A stretch of DNA of 60,000 bases from Adiantum capillus-veneris (Eukaryota; Streptophyta; Polypodiopsida; Polypodiales; Pteridaceae), in the NCBI GenBank assembly GCA_014529385.2, contig CM043958.1, positions 82,271,525 to 82,331,524 on the forward strand, read 5' to 3'. The position numbers were made by a program, and so were the translations under genes. Position 1 is the stretch's first letter. Each line of letters begins with the position of its first letter. Shown one piece after another: positions 1 to 10,823 of this stretch. Below the pieces are notes generated by a model that did not search any database, was not told the origin of the DNA, and saw only the letters and a list, made by a program, of their open reading frames with translations.

Positions 1-354
1 ATTTCTATTACAGCTCACCAGAAAGCTTCTAAATTACAAGGGAATCCATCCTAGACAGGTACTTTTGACCTATAGGGGTTCTAGCGCCGTTATGCTACCG
101 AAATCATGCCAAAAACCTGCGTTTTCAGCCCTCGCCAAGTTTGGACAGCTTTGTGAGAGTTTGATCTAAGTGTTCGGATTGTCTACTTTCAATTGAATAA
201 AGAAATACTGAAAGGGGCGCCAGTATTCGGGGCCTACAGGGTGTCGATCTCGTGTGCACAGTGACATTCTAGTCGCTGGACATGTCTGTGTTCTCCTTTC
301 TTCATAGTGCTTTGTGTAAAGTTAACAGGTAATTAAAATAGTACTGCCTCTATT
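1..354. other. No gene recognised at window start
   Basis: I see no coding region, RNA gene or repeat that I can name here. It lies directly upstream of a decayed gypsy gag-like stretch in the same orientation, so it may be that element's LTR or leader. I found no partner LTR and no clear primer-binding site, so this stays an inference. Confidence 0.3.
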
Positions 355-1166
355 GTGTACAGGCCGGTTATATGGTTCCATCGACGGGATAGTCACTTTT
401 TCTTCAAAAAGTGCAGCATGGATTGTTGCGTGGGTGAAAGCAACACAGAGCTTGTCGTTATGGAAAAGAAGAGAGACCAAGTTCCTAAAGAGGGATCTTC
501 CTCACATGGCACAGAGAAAGTTCCTTCAACTCTTCAAGAAGAGGGCAGGTTGTTCAGAGCTCAACTGCGTAGTTGCATGGAAATGTTTCAGCAATTGGCT
601 AACAACCCAGGGATGCAGGAGTTCTTACAGGCTCCGACACAGGGCATGACTGAGCCATTGTAGGAAAAGGAGATTTCCAATGCACTGAGGACTCGTGATG
701 CTTGAGGCAAAGCCCATGTGCTTGAGCAACCAGCTGTGTCCATTGATCCAAGGCAATTCGCTTTACCTAGACAGAAACTGTTTGTGAATGGTCAAGGGAG
801 TAATGAGCAGGCTATGCGTCAGTCCCTTCTGTTACCTACTACATATCCTGGTTATTTTGGAGGTGGTTCAGTGTTTCAAGCTATGGATGGACCTTCCACA
901 GGTTATATGGTAGGGAGCTTGTTTGGGACAATGCGAACAGGCATGGGTAACCCTATGTGTGGGAACATAGGTGTCCAACCAGGTTTTCAGGGTACCTATG
1001 GTCAATTTCGAATGCTTGGAACACAATTTTGTATGGCTGGTTTTTCGTAGCCATATGCCCAAAATGCAGTAAAACAGGTGATGCGAGTGTTGGAATGGAC
1101 AATCGTGGAGCACCACTTTTGCGGACACCTGCTTATGACAATGTGACTCCTTTGAGTCAGTCTTAA
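355..1166 (+). pseudogene. Possible decayed gag region of a Ty3/gypsy remnant
   Basis: Short broken reading frames (355-663, 718-1050) lie immediately upstream of a clear gypsy RNase H fragment in the same orientation. The first frame ends in a polar stretch containing FQQLANNPGMQEFL, the kind of helical sequence common in gag, but no zinc knuckle or capsid motif is recognisable. I call it gag mainly from position. The protease and nearly all of the RT expected between gag and RNase H are missing, so a large internal deletion lies near 1166-1200. It could equally be unrelated sequence. Confidence 0.25.
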
Positions 1167-1202
1167 GGATTACAAGGAGGGTGGGCAGGGAAAGGAGTTA
1201 CT

Positions 1203-1640
1203 TTCAAGTGGACAGCCAAGGAAATTCTAGCCTTCAAACACTTGAAAGAGAAGTTAACTTCGGATCTGGTAATTATTTTGCCAGATCTTTCGAAACCTTT
1301 TGTGGTTCAGTGTGATGCATGTGGCCATAGTCTTGGTGCAATTCTAATGCAAAATGGCCGAGTAGTCGCATATGAGAGCAGAATTCTTTTGAAGACCGAA
1401 AGGAACTTGCAAGTTTATGAGAAAGAATAGCTGGCAGTAATTCACGCTCCCACTAGTTGGAAACACCATGTGCTAGGGGCTAATTTTGTTGTCCAAACAG
1501 ACCATCAAACAATGCGATATTTTCTCACACAAAACGAAGTTTTTTGAGAAACACATACGATGGGCAAACATCTTGTCAATGTTCCATTTTCAAATTGTAC
1601 ATGTGCAAGGAAAAAAGAACATGGTGGTTGATGCGTTGTC
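1203..1640 (+). pseudogene. Ty3/gypsy RT end and RNase H fragment
   Basis: Translation gives FKWTAKE, then LPDLSKPFVVQCDACGHSLG and AILMQNGRVVAYESR. This is the junction between the RT thumb and RNase H in Ty3/gypsy Pol, with the first RNase H aspartate in QCDACG. It continues past a TAG near 1428 into WKHHVLGANFVVQTDHQ, matching the usual later RNase H motif (TDHQ). The catalytic RT core upstream is absent. In-frame stops and a frameshift near 1545 show that it is dead. The sequence resembles chromovirus-type elements more than the Tat-like elements later in the window. Confidence 0.8.
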
Positions 1641-1799
1641 ATGAAAGCCCCAAATTTCAGCAGTGTCAAATCCGTATCATTGTGAACTAGACAAAATGAA
1701 TACACAATATGTTGAAGATTTAGATTGTGTAAGGATCTATGATCAGCATCTTGATGGGCAACATCATGAGAACTATATGCTTAAGATGACTTTCTCATT

Positions 1800-2232
1800 A
1801 TGCATGGAAATTTATGCGTTACTAAACAATTAAGGCCAAAGGTTTTGATGGAAAGTCATGCTCCACCATATGCTGGGCATCGTGGAATTAATGAGACATT
1901 GAAAGGGGTTGAGGCATTTTTCTATTGGCCAGCTTTACCTCAAGATGTTGACACATTTGTAAGATCATGCTTAGTATGTCAAAAAGTCAAATTTTCAAAA
2001 GCAACTGGGATTGTTGCAGCCATTGCCGATCCCCGAGAGGCCATGGGAAAGCATAGCGATGGACTTTATCTTTGATCTTCCAAAAACGCAAACAGGCAAT
2101 GAAGGGATTTGGACTATCATTTGTAGGTTCAGTAAGCAGACCCATTTCATTCCTGTTAGGAAGAAGATAAAGCCAGAACACATGGTCAAGATATTCATGA
2201 GAAATAGTCTTGGGTATTCAGATACAGTATGA
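1800..2232 (+). pseudogene. Ty3/gypsy integrase N-terminal fragment
   Basis: The frame encodes an H2C2 zinc-binding domain: HAPPYAGHRG supplies the His pair and CLVCQ the Cys pair, with YWPALPQDVDTFV between. A second frame (2011-2232) continues with the start of the integrase core ([18 protein letters not shown], then [10 protein letters not shown]). The two overlap in different frames around 2010-2075, which indicates a frameshift. The core stops before the second catalytic Asp, and sequence after about 2235 belongs to a copia element instead. Same orientation as the RNase H fragment and presumably the same insertion. Confidence 0.8.
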
Positions 2233-2244
2233 CCACAACCAAGG

Positions 2245-3091
2245 GTCGTCTTGCGCCTTAGTCAAAAGCGTTATACTGAACTATTGTTGTGGCGTTTTCA
2301 AATGGAGTCCTCTTGTGGCATAGAAACTCCATTGCCAGTCAATACCCGACTTTCCTCTATTACACGACCTGAGTCAATTTCTAAGCAGCAAATAATGGCT
2401 GGTATCCCAAACAGTATTTCCATTGAGGGTATTTGCTACCTTGCTACGGGTACACGAGTTGATATAGTTCAACCTCTCAACTTTCTATCACGGTTTATGC
2501 AACATCCAGCTCTAGCGTATTGAAAACAAGTGAGACGACTTCTACACTATATCAATCACACCAAAGACTTAAGCTTGGTGTATACGAAGACAACCAGCAT
2601 CCAACCCCCTTTCCTTGGCTGGTTGGATGTTGATTGGGAGTGATGTTGACACCAAGTGTTCCACAACTAGCTATGCCTTCACACTATCAGGCGATGCAAT
2701 TTCCTGGCAAAGTAATCTACAAAAATCGGTAGCTCAATCTTCTACAGAGTATATGGCTCTATCTGGACCTGCAAAAGAAAGCATTTGGATTTGACGTTTC
2801 CTTCAAGAAATAAGACTTTGTAGTCAACTTTCACACTTCTATGTAATAACAAGTCAACAATTATGATGACCCGACAACAAAAGCAAAGCAACAGGACACA
2901 TCACATTGACTTCAAATTATATTTATTCGAGACCTTGTAGATGAAAAGACATGTGAAGTTACATATCACCAACACAGGAACAATGAGCAGATTTCCAGAC
3001 AAAGCAAACTTCAAAGAAGAACCAGTGGAGATGTTGCAAGCATCTAGGACTATGTTGATGCCTTCCTAAGAGAATAAGCTTTGGGGGGACG
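2245..3091 (+). pseudogene. Ty1/copia Pol 3' end (RT tail and RNase H), decayed
   Basis: The first part reads SQKRYTELLLWRFQMES and IETPLPVNTRLS, the linker between copia RT and RNase H, followed by VDIVQPLNFLSRFMQHPALAY. After a stop near 2521 come broken pieces of copia RNase H (LGWLDVDW and a diverged SSTEYMAL). It ends with a purine tract, CTTTGGGGGGACG (about 3079-3091), directly before TGTTAAAG. That is the expected polypurine tract followed by the start of the 3' LTR. Multiple stops and frameshifts; only the 3' end of the element is present. Confidence 0.7.
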
Positions 3092-3250
3092 TGTTAAAGG
3101 TCTACACAGATTGAACCATAAATATAACCTTACATACTTAGGCACTTAGGCAAATTAATCAAATACAATGTTGTGTTAAAGGGTTTTACAGAGATTGAAC
3201 CATAAATATAACCTTACACACTTAGGCTAATTAATCAAATACAATGTTGA
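3092..3250 (+). repeat. Start of a copia 3' LTR with an internal tandem duplication
   Basis: Sequence beginning TGTTAAAG follows the polypurine tract and is present twice head to tail (3092-3173 and 3174 to about 3250). Both copies share AGATTGAACCATAAATATAA and AATTAATCAAATACAATGTT with a few differences. I read this as the U3 start of the LTR, with one tandem duplication of about 82 bp. The far end of the LTR is not identified; it may reach toward the kinase 3' end. Confidence 0.55.
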
Positions 3251-3454
3251 AATCAAAAGGTCGCGTGAAAAGACACTTAACTCTGTATAGAGTCTAGATG
3301 TCCGATCGAGCCACAACCAAATACACAAATTGACAGTCAGACATGCACCCTCTGTATCTCTTTGTCCCTATGTTTCTGCTTCTACTTTTGTGTGTGTGAG
3401 CACAATTCAACAAACTCAGCTTGTCAACCATAGCCAACAAACACTACTCCCCAT

Positions 3455-4852
3455 TCAACCAAACAATCCACTGACACCCACTTCAGCTTGGCAAAGCTCT
3501 CGCTTTCTTAGTTCAACAAGAGGACCAATACTACTTGACCTCCTTCCTCCGTCACTCCTAGACAAATAAGTGGGCATCAGCTCCTTCATTTTGGGAAACG
3601 GAAACTCCTTGAACCATTTATGTTGTAAAGCTTCCTCAGCTGTTATTCGCTTTTGGGGATCATATGTTAAAAGTCTACTCAACAAATCAAAACCTTCTTC
3701 AGACAAAGGTGTCTTTGCTACAAACGCTGTAGGTGGAAACTTTTCTCTGAGTTTGTTGAAGGGTTGCTTTGTGAACTTAATCCTGACACCGGGTAGTTTT
3801 AGAAAATCAGGCCAGATTGTTTTGTTGGGAGTCCCCAACACTTTGAAGATCTTGTCTAGCTGATCAAGCTCATTTACTCCCTTAAACAAGGGTTCTCTTG
3901 TCAAAATCTCAGCCATAATGCATCCCAATGACCACATGTCTACAGCTGTGGAATACTGCTTACATCCTAGAAGTAATTCAGGGGCCCTGTACCAGAGTGT
4001 AACAACCATGTTTGTGTAGGTTTTAAGCGGGCTCCCACATTGCCTTGCCAGGCCAAAATCACATATCTTGAGTTTACCCCTATTGTTATATAGCAGATTT
4101 GATGTCTTCAAGTCCCTGTGTATAACCCAGTTGTCATGCAAGTGCATAACTCCTTGAAAAAGCTGAAGCATTAAACATTTCACATCACTCTGACTAAAAG
4201 GATACCTTATGGTTTCCATAAGACCCTTCAAATCATGCTCCATGTACTCCATGACCATAAAAATATCGTTGAAGCTACTACCAACCACAACCTCTTTTAC
4301 TTCCATAACACAAGGGTGATGGACAGAAAGCAACACATTAATTTCCCTCAAGGAGGTCATTGGAAAACCTTCCCTTTCCTTCTCCAGTTTCAGTTTCTTC
4401 AATGCTACAATTTCTCCCGTTTTTTTGTCCCTAGCTCTATAAACCACACCATAGGCACCTTCATTGATCTTGTTTAATCTTTCAAACTCATCTACACTTC
4501 TACAACCTTGCAACATGTTTATGGTGCGCACAAGCGGTGCAGCTTGTACAAGAACTATTTCTTCCTCCTCAGAATCAACATCACAATACTCCTCCTCATC
4601 AATATCTTTGTCAAGAACCATGTGCTCCCCGATATTCAAATCGCTTTCATCTCGGACATCTTCATTCTCTTTCAATGCATCAAAGACATAAGATGTTTCA
4701 TTTGTAGTTTCAAGTTTCTCTTTGATGTACTCCCCGGGCTCAGGGGATAAAACGACCTCTCTCCCTACTTTCGGATAAGGCGCGCTGCTGTGATGACAAT
4801 GGAAAGTACCCATGCCGGAGGAAGAAGAGAGTGGCTGCAACGGAGACGCCAT
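3455..4852 (-). CDS. CDKG: CDKG/CDK11-type cyclin-dependent protein kinase, 465 aa, intronless
   Basis: A complete Ser/Thr kinase domain spans about residues 125-410. Visible are a Gly-rich loop ([10 protein letters not shown], about 129-138), the catalytic Lys in VALKK, a cyclin-binding helix PMTSLRE (164-170, the PITSLRE signature of CDK11/plant CDKG), HRDLKTSN (245-252), DFG (265-267), the activation-loop Thr in [15 protein letters not shown] (about 280) and a CDK insert. The C-terminus ends GLFG, as plant CDKG proteins do. The N-terminus (1-120) is acidic and low complexity, shorter than in full-length CDKG/CDK11. The family acts with L-type cyclins in transcription, splicing and meiosis. 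The ATG at 4852 is the first in frame and I see no introns, whereas CDKG genes I know of have them, so a retrocopy is possible. The ORF has no stop or frameshift. It is the only convincing host gene in the window. Confidence 0.9.
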   Translation of the reverse strand: MASPLQPLSSSSGMGTFHCHHSSAPYPKVGREVVLSPEPGEYIKEKLETTNETSYVFDALKENEDVRDESDLNIGEHMVLDKDIDEEEYCDVDSEEEEIVLVQAAPLVRTINMLQGCRSVDEFERLNKINEGAYGVVYRARDKKTGEIVALKKLKLEKEREGFPMTSLREINVLLSVHHPCVMEVKEVVVGSSFNDIFMVMEYMEHDLKGLMETIRYPFSQSDVKCLMLQLFQGVMHLHDNWVIHRDLKTSNLLYNNRGKLKICDFGLARQCGSPLKTYTNMVVTLWYRAPELLLGCKQYSTAVDMWSLGCIMAEILTREPLFKGVNELDQLDKIFKVLGTPNKTIWPDFLKLPGVRIKFTKQPFNKLREKFPPTAFVAKTPLSEEGFDLLSRLLTYDPQKRITAEEALQHKWFKEFPFPKMKELMPTYLSRSDGGRRSSSIGPLVELRKRELCQAEVGVSGLFG

Positions 4853-4960
4853 GATAGATATACGGTGTCGTTTAGGTGCGGAGACTGTAGAGAGAGGGGA
4901 GGTCTACAGACAAAGCTCCGAGCTGCTTTTGGAACCTGCGAACTGCATCGATTTGCTGCT

Positions 4961-5093
4961 GAGAGCAACGCAGAATCCTTTTTTATTTTATTTGGTAGCT
5001 TTTGACGGCGTAGGTTCTTTTTAGAGCTTTTCATCGCAGCGCAGGTTCTTTTTATTTTTAGAGCTTTTCATCGCAGCGATGTTTGCTTGATAA
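4961..5093. repeat. Upstream segment of the kinase gene, copy 1 of a dispersed duplication
   Basis: This A/T-rich stretch just upstream of the kinase start begins GAGAGCAACGCAGAAT and ends near ATCGCAGCGATGTTTG. It recurs at 5558-5656. This copy also has an internal duplication of the GGTTCTTTTT...AGAGCTTTTCATCGCAGC part. It probably covers part of the kinase 5' UTR or promoter, so the second copy may be a duplicated piece of that promoter. Confidence 0.8.
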
Positions 5094-5212
5094 AATAAAA
5101 CGTAATTATTTTTACTGGTTTAATAGAGAGAATAGGGGAAGATCCCCTGGCGAATGCGAAGGGGTGACGCGGGCTCGCAGCAGTTTACGAGAGTTTTGCG
5201 CAATCTTGCGTG

Positions 5213-5214
<2 letters not shown>

Positions 5215-5253
<39 letters not shown>
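5215..5253. repeat. (GA)n microsatellite
   Basis: An uninterrupted GA dinucleotide array of about 39 bp between the kinase upstream region and a tRNA-like repeat. Confidence 0.95.
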
Positions 5254-5255
<2 letters not shown>

Positions 5256-5371
5256 CACACAAAATGCTTCAATAACTTCCTGTTGAGGGCGTCGTCGCTT
5301 GGAGCAAGGTGGCGGCAGGGTAGAGCCCGGATACAGAGGCTGCTTGTGCAATCTGTTGTGTTGATGTAGTT

Positions 5372-5557
5372 GAGGGCCGTTGCGCAAGTGGTTAGATTGC
5401 AGCACTTAAGGTATTTGCTACCTTCGCGTAGGTTCGAGCCCTCTTATCTTTGCCTTTGTATGAGGTAAGGGTAATATGGTGACCTTCAGAGGTAAGGAAG
5501 AGAATCTCAAGGAATCTATGAGATAAATGAATAAACTAGAGAAGCTACCAGTAGTGT
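5372..5557 (+). mobile_element. Probable tRNA-derived SINE
   Basis: The head contains sequences resembling RNA polymerase III internal promoters: an A-box-like TTGCGCAAGTGG (5380-5391) and a B-box GGTTCGAGCCC (5431-5441), about 50 nt apart as in tRNA-derived SINEs. It is followed by an unrelated body of about 110 nt. The T-arm is only partly paired and a proper cloverleaf does not form, so a functional tRNA is unlikely. I see no clear poly(A) tail or target duplication. It lies between the two copies of the duplicated kinase-upstream segment. Confidence 0.45.
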
Positions 5558-5656
5558 GAGAGCAACGCAGAATGCTTTTTTTATTTTATTTGGTAGCTTT
5601 TGATGGAGTAGGTTCTTTTTAGAGCTTTTCATCGCAGCGATGTTTGTTTAATAATT
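5558..5656. repeat. Copy 2 of the kinase-upstream segment
   Basis: Begins GAGAGCAACGCAGAATGC and runs to ATCGCAGCGATGTTTG, matching 4961-5093 with a few substitutions and without that copy's internal duplication. The copies are direct repeats about 600 bp apart and enclose a GA microsatellite and the SINE-like element. Confidence 0.8.
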
Positions 5657-5809
5657 AAATCTAGTGCCATGTGGTGGCTTCTGCGTTCAGTAACCAAAAA
5701 AAGAGCCTTGGGCTCACCAAGTAAAAAGAAGCTTTCAAAAGCCCACTACAGAAAAGCGATACGCTTCATGCAACCTTCAATTGCCTGCGCAGCGCGTGTG
5801 CGCGCACAA

Positions 5810-5818
<9 letters not shown>

Positions 5819-5862
<44 letters not shown>
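5819..5862. repeat. (GA)n microsatellite
   Basis: A GA array of about 44 bp, preceded by a short CA run and a GC-alternating stretch (TGTGCGCGCACA). Confidence 0.95.
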
Positions 5863-5864
<2 letters not shown>

Positions 5865-5886
5865 CTGCGTCTTTCTTCAAAGCACT

Positions 5887-6315
5887 ATGATGACGTTGAC
5901 GACCTGTACGTCCCGCAACATTGAAGCATCACGTTGGGCAGAAGAGAGCACTCTTTCACGCGAAGGTGAGTTTGCAGGCGGGACGGCAAGGACTTATCGA
6001 TCCATGACTCTAGAAATTGATGATGGGGAATGCTTTTTTGCACAATCCATCAACTGCCTAGGAAGACCTCAACTGCCTTATATAGGAAAGGAGAGTGCAC
6101 AGGACAAGCTTGATGCTACAAATGGGAACACCCATCATCCAAAAGTTAAGCCCCCTGAGGAAAATGTCAAAGCAGAGCCACATGAGAACAAGCAAGAAGT
6201 AGATTGGAAATTAGATAGTGATTTTAAGAAGTTTATGAGCAACTCTCTCCATAGAATCTACACTCAAGTTGGAAAAGAAACGAGCAGAAGAAATCTCAAA
6301 TATTTATGCATCTAG
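5887..6315 (+). CDS. Unrecognised ORF, 142 codons
   Basis: I do not recognise this protein. It starts with adjacent ATG codons right after the GA microsatellite. It is hydrophilic, with a Lys/Glu-rich middle (around 90-110: KPPEENVKAEPHENK) and a basic end. There is no signal peptide, membrane segment or known motif. The length is above chance expectation and the composition is protein-like rather than repetitive, so it could be a host exon or a decayed gene piece. A GT donor at the 3' end is not obvious. Treat as hypothetical. Confidence 0.25.
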   Translation: MMTLTTCTSRNIEASRWAEESTLSREGEFAGGTARTYRSMTLEIDDGECFFAQSINCLGRPQLPYIGKESAQDKLDATNGNTHHPKVKPPEENVKAEPHENKQEVDWKLDSDFKKFMSNSLHRIYTQVGKETSRRNLKYLCI

Positions 6316-9237
6316 ATCAAAAGGAAAGAGATGGAAATTTATTCCAAAATTTGTTTTCAAGTTTACTCAAGAATACTTTGGTGAAGGAGAAGGAAAGATT
6401 AGAAAAATTAGATCACGCAACTTTTTAAGCTCTTGATCTAAGCAAGTTACGAAGTTGTTTACTAGGTGAGCAAAAGGCTCTTCTACCTCTATCTGGTCGC
6501 AGAGCCACCACGTGGCAGAGCTTTAGAGCTTCAAACATAAATTCAATTTTTTTTAAAGATCGTGAAAAGCGACACTGGTTGGCAAGCAAACAGAAGCAGT
6601 GTCGCATGTTCGCAGAGGTACCAGTTTGAAGCTTCACAAAAGGCAATAGTTTGTAGGTTTGCATACGCCCTACAGTTCGGAGACAAAGCTTTGCAAAGCC
6701 AACAGTTCTTCAGGTAAGTCTCTGGACATTCTTTGTGAAAGGAAGACACACGCACACACACACACACACAGATGGAAATCATTCTTGTCGATCAGCAGAG
6801 AGCGGGGGTGTAGGTGATGAAAGGACACGAGGCCTGCTCAAAAAATGTCATTGCCATGCCAACTCGCCTATCATTACATAGTTCCGAATCCAGCTATGGT
6901 GACTCTGTGTGTAGGGAGGAGACTATATCGCGAGCCCTCATTTGTTGCCTTGCCTCTCATGCGTGTCTCGCCCTCTCGGAGTTTCTGGATGTATGTGTGT
7001 GTGTATGTGTGTGTTCGTGTTTGGTGTCGACTATTCATGGTTGACTGGCCAACACCTTGACAGCTGGCGATTGAACCTCGTTGGCCTGCTGCTAGACCTC
7101 CCAGGCTCGGGCAGATGAGGGAGCTCGTGAGAGCATTCTTTCATGACGTAGATTCTAATACTCTAAGAGCCGTTCTCCACGAGGAGGTCTCCTAGAGTCC
7201 GTTCACTTCTAAGCCTCCATGCCTTGGATAAATCCTCCACACAAACTCATTGTAAGCCTCCTGTCACACACATTGCATCCTCGCCATCCACTCTTACACA
7301 CATCCTTTTGTGCTAACTAGACTTGCATGGTGGGCGTTGCTATAGAACATCTATAGAATATAACATGACATATGCAGATTGACATCAAGCATCTAGCACT
7401 AAAGTAAACAAGTACGAAGTTTGCGAGATCCGCATTTGCAATAGTAATGAGCTGACTAAATATGGTGTCTTCCTCTATGGGGATGTTGAACTCAACACGC
7501 ATGTTATCATGCAACCTTGCATAAGGAAAGCAGCGGGCGAACGTATTGTTTGGCCGATGCAAGTTTGCAACGTGGAGTTCTCTTTTTCCAAAATCAGATT
7601 CAAGCGTCAATCGATCCCATGAACAGAACCCTGCAATTGGAAAGACTCCTAGACTTCTTGAGGACAAACCCTACGTATGATAGCATGCTATTACATGGTC
7701 GACGAGTTGCATAATTGAGGAGAAGTCTTGCTTGATCTACAAGAAGAGGGCGCACTGCAAATAGAAAACTAGCTACAACATAAGGCAAGAGAAAAAGTTG
7801 ACGGCCAAGCAGAGAGAGATAGTGCAATTTTAACAAGGGAAAATCTATCAAAAAGCACCCATAACTCTTTATGTAGCGAACCTTCAACATAGAATGTAAA
7901 ATTAATTTTGCTTCTCTTTAAGCTTAATCAATAAGCCACATCTCTTGTATTTGTCTTATGCGTATTTTGTGTTTGGCAGGGAGACATATATTCACAACAC
8001 TGGATGTTTCAACTACACAAGCGCGACTCCAGCTCGACAACACTACAAGGTTCGTTATCTATATCCAACATCCCATGACTATGTGTTTGCTTGGTGCAAC
8101 ACATAAACGCTATGGGGCGGGCCAAGGCTTCCGTTTCTTATAATTTTTGGAGAGACCACAGTGCCAGCTCTCCACCATACTTTTGTATGGCACCTCTGCA
8201 TGATGTGTACTGTATACTTTGTAGTTTCAGTCTGTGACGTTTCATTGCAAGACGATATGTTTAACTACTCACATTGCTTGTTGGTAGCTTGACTCAAACA
8301 TTGTCCTCCGGCTTGCACAATTGGATGACATTTACACATATGATTGTCAGGTCGGTAGTGTAGTTCAATTTTTACAGTCTGTTTTTTGCATTTTTGAGTT
8401 TGTCAAAGCTTCCTTAACTTTAGTTTAGCCATATGTTTTTCTCACCAGTGAATGCTCAATTTTGATCATCGTATCTATATATCAAATAGACATGCATTTC
8501 TTTTCTCACCATTTGGCAATTCAACATATATATTGAAATAAAGGAAATTTGACTACACTTGATTGAGAATAAGATGGGTGTCTCAAAGATGGTTCCACGG
8601 TTTAGACACTAAATGGTCGATATTACTAGGTTGAATGGTGCAATCTGCAAACAACTACCAAAGTAGGTTAAGTTGGAACCCTTTTGCTTGATTCAATTAC
8701 CCCTTTAGTGGTCCTTTGTCGTATATGGAGCACTATGGGCACAACTTGGTTCATCCCAATGCTCATAAAATCCCAAGTTGAGCTATTATTGGTGCCTATC
8801 AATTGGTTCTACTCATTCTTGTATCATCACAACAAAACCCAAGACGACATCAATCACAACCAACCTCCAAAATCTATCGAATTATGTACGGCAAAGGCCC
8901 ACCAAACAAGACTAGTTTTTCTTTTTTGAAAATATGTTTATTTGTAGGACTTAGTATGCGTGGTTTGTTAACTAATATGTGCTACGATTTCAGAAAATGT
9001 ACTATTCAATGGAATCTTGAGAAATCCCGGGCTTCCAAATTGCATAGATGTAAATGTGTTCACAGATCTTTCTTGTCGACTTGTAAACAAACGCACCACT
9101 TTCGCTCACTTTGCATGCAACGGTCTCTCTCGCGTGGCGGTAGAGCTTGCTATTCGTAGGTCTTCCCTCCGGAGTCCATAAGCCTAGATGTATGTGGGCT
9201 TGTGCAAAGCAGGCTCTTTGTAGTTGGAGTCGAGTCG

Positions 9238-9243
<6 letters not shown>
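6316..9243. other. Anonymous intergenic sequence
   Basis: No gene, RNA or mobile element recognised on either strand. It contains a (CA)n tract (6747-6770) and a GT-rich tract (about 6990-7022). The reading frames here are short and match nothing I know. Base composition is ordinary. Confidence 0.5.

Positions 9244-9312
<69 letters not shown>
9244..9312. repeat. (CT)n microsatellite flanking Copia-1 on the left
   Basis: About 69 bp of CT repeat directly abutting the first base of the Copia-1 5' LTR. A matching CT array abuts the other end of the element (20520-20574), so the element appears to sit inside one original CT tract. Confidence 0.95.
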
Positions 9313-9316
<4 letters not shown>

Positions 9317-9540
9317 AAGAATATGATGTTAAAGAATATGTCCGTTGTGCTATGGGCGGCTTGACACTGACTATACTATGTTGTAAATATACTTTAGATA
9401 ATAGTTTAAAGAGAAGAAGAGTGAGAGCAGCACGTTGAATGGCTGTTGCAAGGTAACGATTGTGTGTGTGTGTCTCAATGTGTGTTGATGTGTGTGTGTA
9501 GTTTTCTTTCCTACCTTTTGCATCACCTGCGCACTCTACA
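9312..9540 (+). repeat. Copia-1 5' LTR
   Basis: About 229 bp, nearly identical to 20288-20526. It starts (C/T)GTTAAAGAATATGATG and ends GCACTCTACA. The first base, expected T of TG, is C. It contains a TG-rich tract whose length differs from the 3' copy. Confidence 0.9.
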
Positions 9541-9543
9541 AAC

Positions 9544-9557
9544 TGGTATCAAAGCTC
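9544..9557 (+). promoter_or_regulatory. Copia-1 primer-binding site
   Basis: TGGTATCAAAGCTC lies 3 nt after the LTR end. It matches the 3' end of plant initiator methionine tRNA (TGGTATCAGAGC) with one or two changes, as in most plant copia elements. Confidence 0.85.
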
Positions 9558-10009
9558 AGTTTAAGGAGCTACATTCAATACACAGATTTCCGTAGCTCTG
9601 AAAACAGCCAAAAAGAGAGGTTTTTCGGTCATAATTCCCTCACCCGAACTCGGAATACAGTGATCCAGGAGTCTATCTTTATGTTTTTGGGCATTCCGGA
9701 CGCATTGGCATACTCAGATTTGCCAAAAAATAGAAATTTTCTGTAGCAAATAGCCAGCTCACATAGGCATAGGAGATTTCCAGTTTTCCAGTAGATTTAC
9801 AGGTTACAGGTGAAGAATTCAGCATTTACACAGGTTTTGGAGACCGACATAGAGCTTTTGCATCATGATATTGTATTATCGAAGATTATGTTTGGTTATT
9901 GTGGGTCCGTTATGGATAGCCGCCTATGTAAGAAAGGTTATGGAAAGAAGTTGAGGCGGTTATATTGTCAGATTGAGTACGTTGTGATTATGTATGGATA
10001 TGTGGTTAA
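9558..10009 (+). other. Copia-1 leader, first part, ending in Copia-2 target site
   Basis: Non-coding leader of Copia-1, with no conserved ORF. The last five bases (10005-10009, GTTAA) are the target duplication of Copia-2. The leader resumes at 15498. Confidence 0.7.
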
Positions 10010-10763
10010 TGTTAGGAAATAAGACATAGCTAAATAGATAATTGAGTAGATTACTTAATGGAGAGAGACATATTTATATACACAAGATTATAGAGTAGAG
10101 AGAGAGAGAGAGTACACATGATATACGTGGTTCACCCAATGTGGGCTACGTCCACGGAAAAGCAGCCACTCAATGGCTTTAGTACTTCAAAACAAGAAGT
10201 AGTTTACAAAGGGATTATACCCTTAATGGAGCTCCCGCCTTGCTTCACTCTCACCACCTCACACTCACCTTGTTGCATCAACTTCACACTATGAAATGTG
10301 TGTAGAAATGGCCTCCTTTTATAGGCCAAAAGGGCTGCCCTCTCTTATGAGAGACAGCCATGTGTAGCCGCCCTTGTGCGAATAAGTCCAAATCGGACCC
10401 TCCAATCCGCCCATGTGTGGCCGCCCTTGAGAAGACAAGTCCGCTTTTGAATTCGGCCACCAGCCATTGACTTCTGACCACCGACCATCGGCCATTGACT
10501 ACCGGCCACCGGCCAACCGACCGGTTGTTTTCCGACCACTTTTCGGCCGCCATCCGGCCATAATATTTCGGCGAAAAAAAAGTCTCGGAGGCCTCCGCCC
10601 CCGAGGCCTTTAAAGTTGCCCCTGATTCTTGTCCGTGAAAATTTTGGTTTCTGGTGAGTGATTTTCCTTCATGCACGATGGCTTCTCCTCATAATGGGGG
10701 CCTTACAAATGTGTGCTTTTACCACAAAAAATTACAAGGGTAAATCAGGCTCCATACTTAACA
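10010..10763 (-). repeat. Copia-2 3' LTR
   Basis: 754 bp. It matches 14772-15497 almost base for base except for a GC-rich block near 10455-10530, where this copy has about 26 bp more, built of repeated GGCCAnCGGCC-like units. It includes a short GA run and a TATA box (10317-10323, on the minus strand). Confidence 0.95.
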
Positions 10764-10764
10764 A

Positions 10765-10775
10765 TCTCCCACTTG
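10765..10775 (-). promoter_or_regulatory. Copia-2 polypurine tract
   Basis: On the minus strand, AAGTGGGAGAT precedes the TGTTAAG start of the 3' LTR. This is the usual position and form for priming plus-strand DNA in copia elements. Confidence 0.8.
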
Positions 10776-10823
10776 GAGACTGATCTCCAAACCAAACCTG
10801 TGTCTGCTTTCCATTTTGTCTTC

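Noticed and set aside
5372-5445. A tRNA gene
   Set aside because: A-box and B-box-like sequences are present, but the acceptor and T-arm do not pair properly and no anticodon arm is clear; a tRNA-derived SINE fits better.
9202-9438. ORF with a Leu-Ser repeat, and similar Arg-Glu or Leu-Ser frames at 5083-5405, 20175-20862, 24825-25161 and 38070-38371
   Set aside because: These are translations of CT/GA microsatellites and LTR sequence, not genes.
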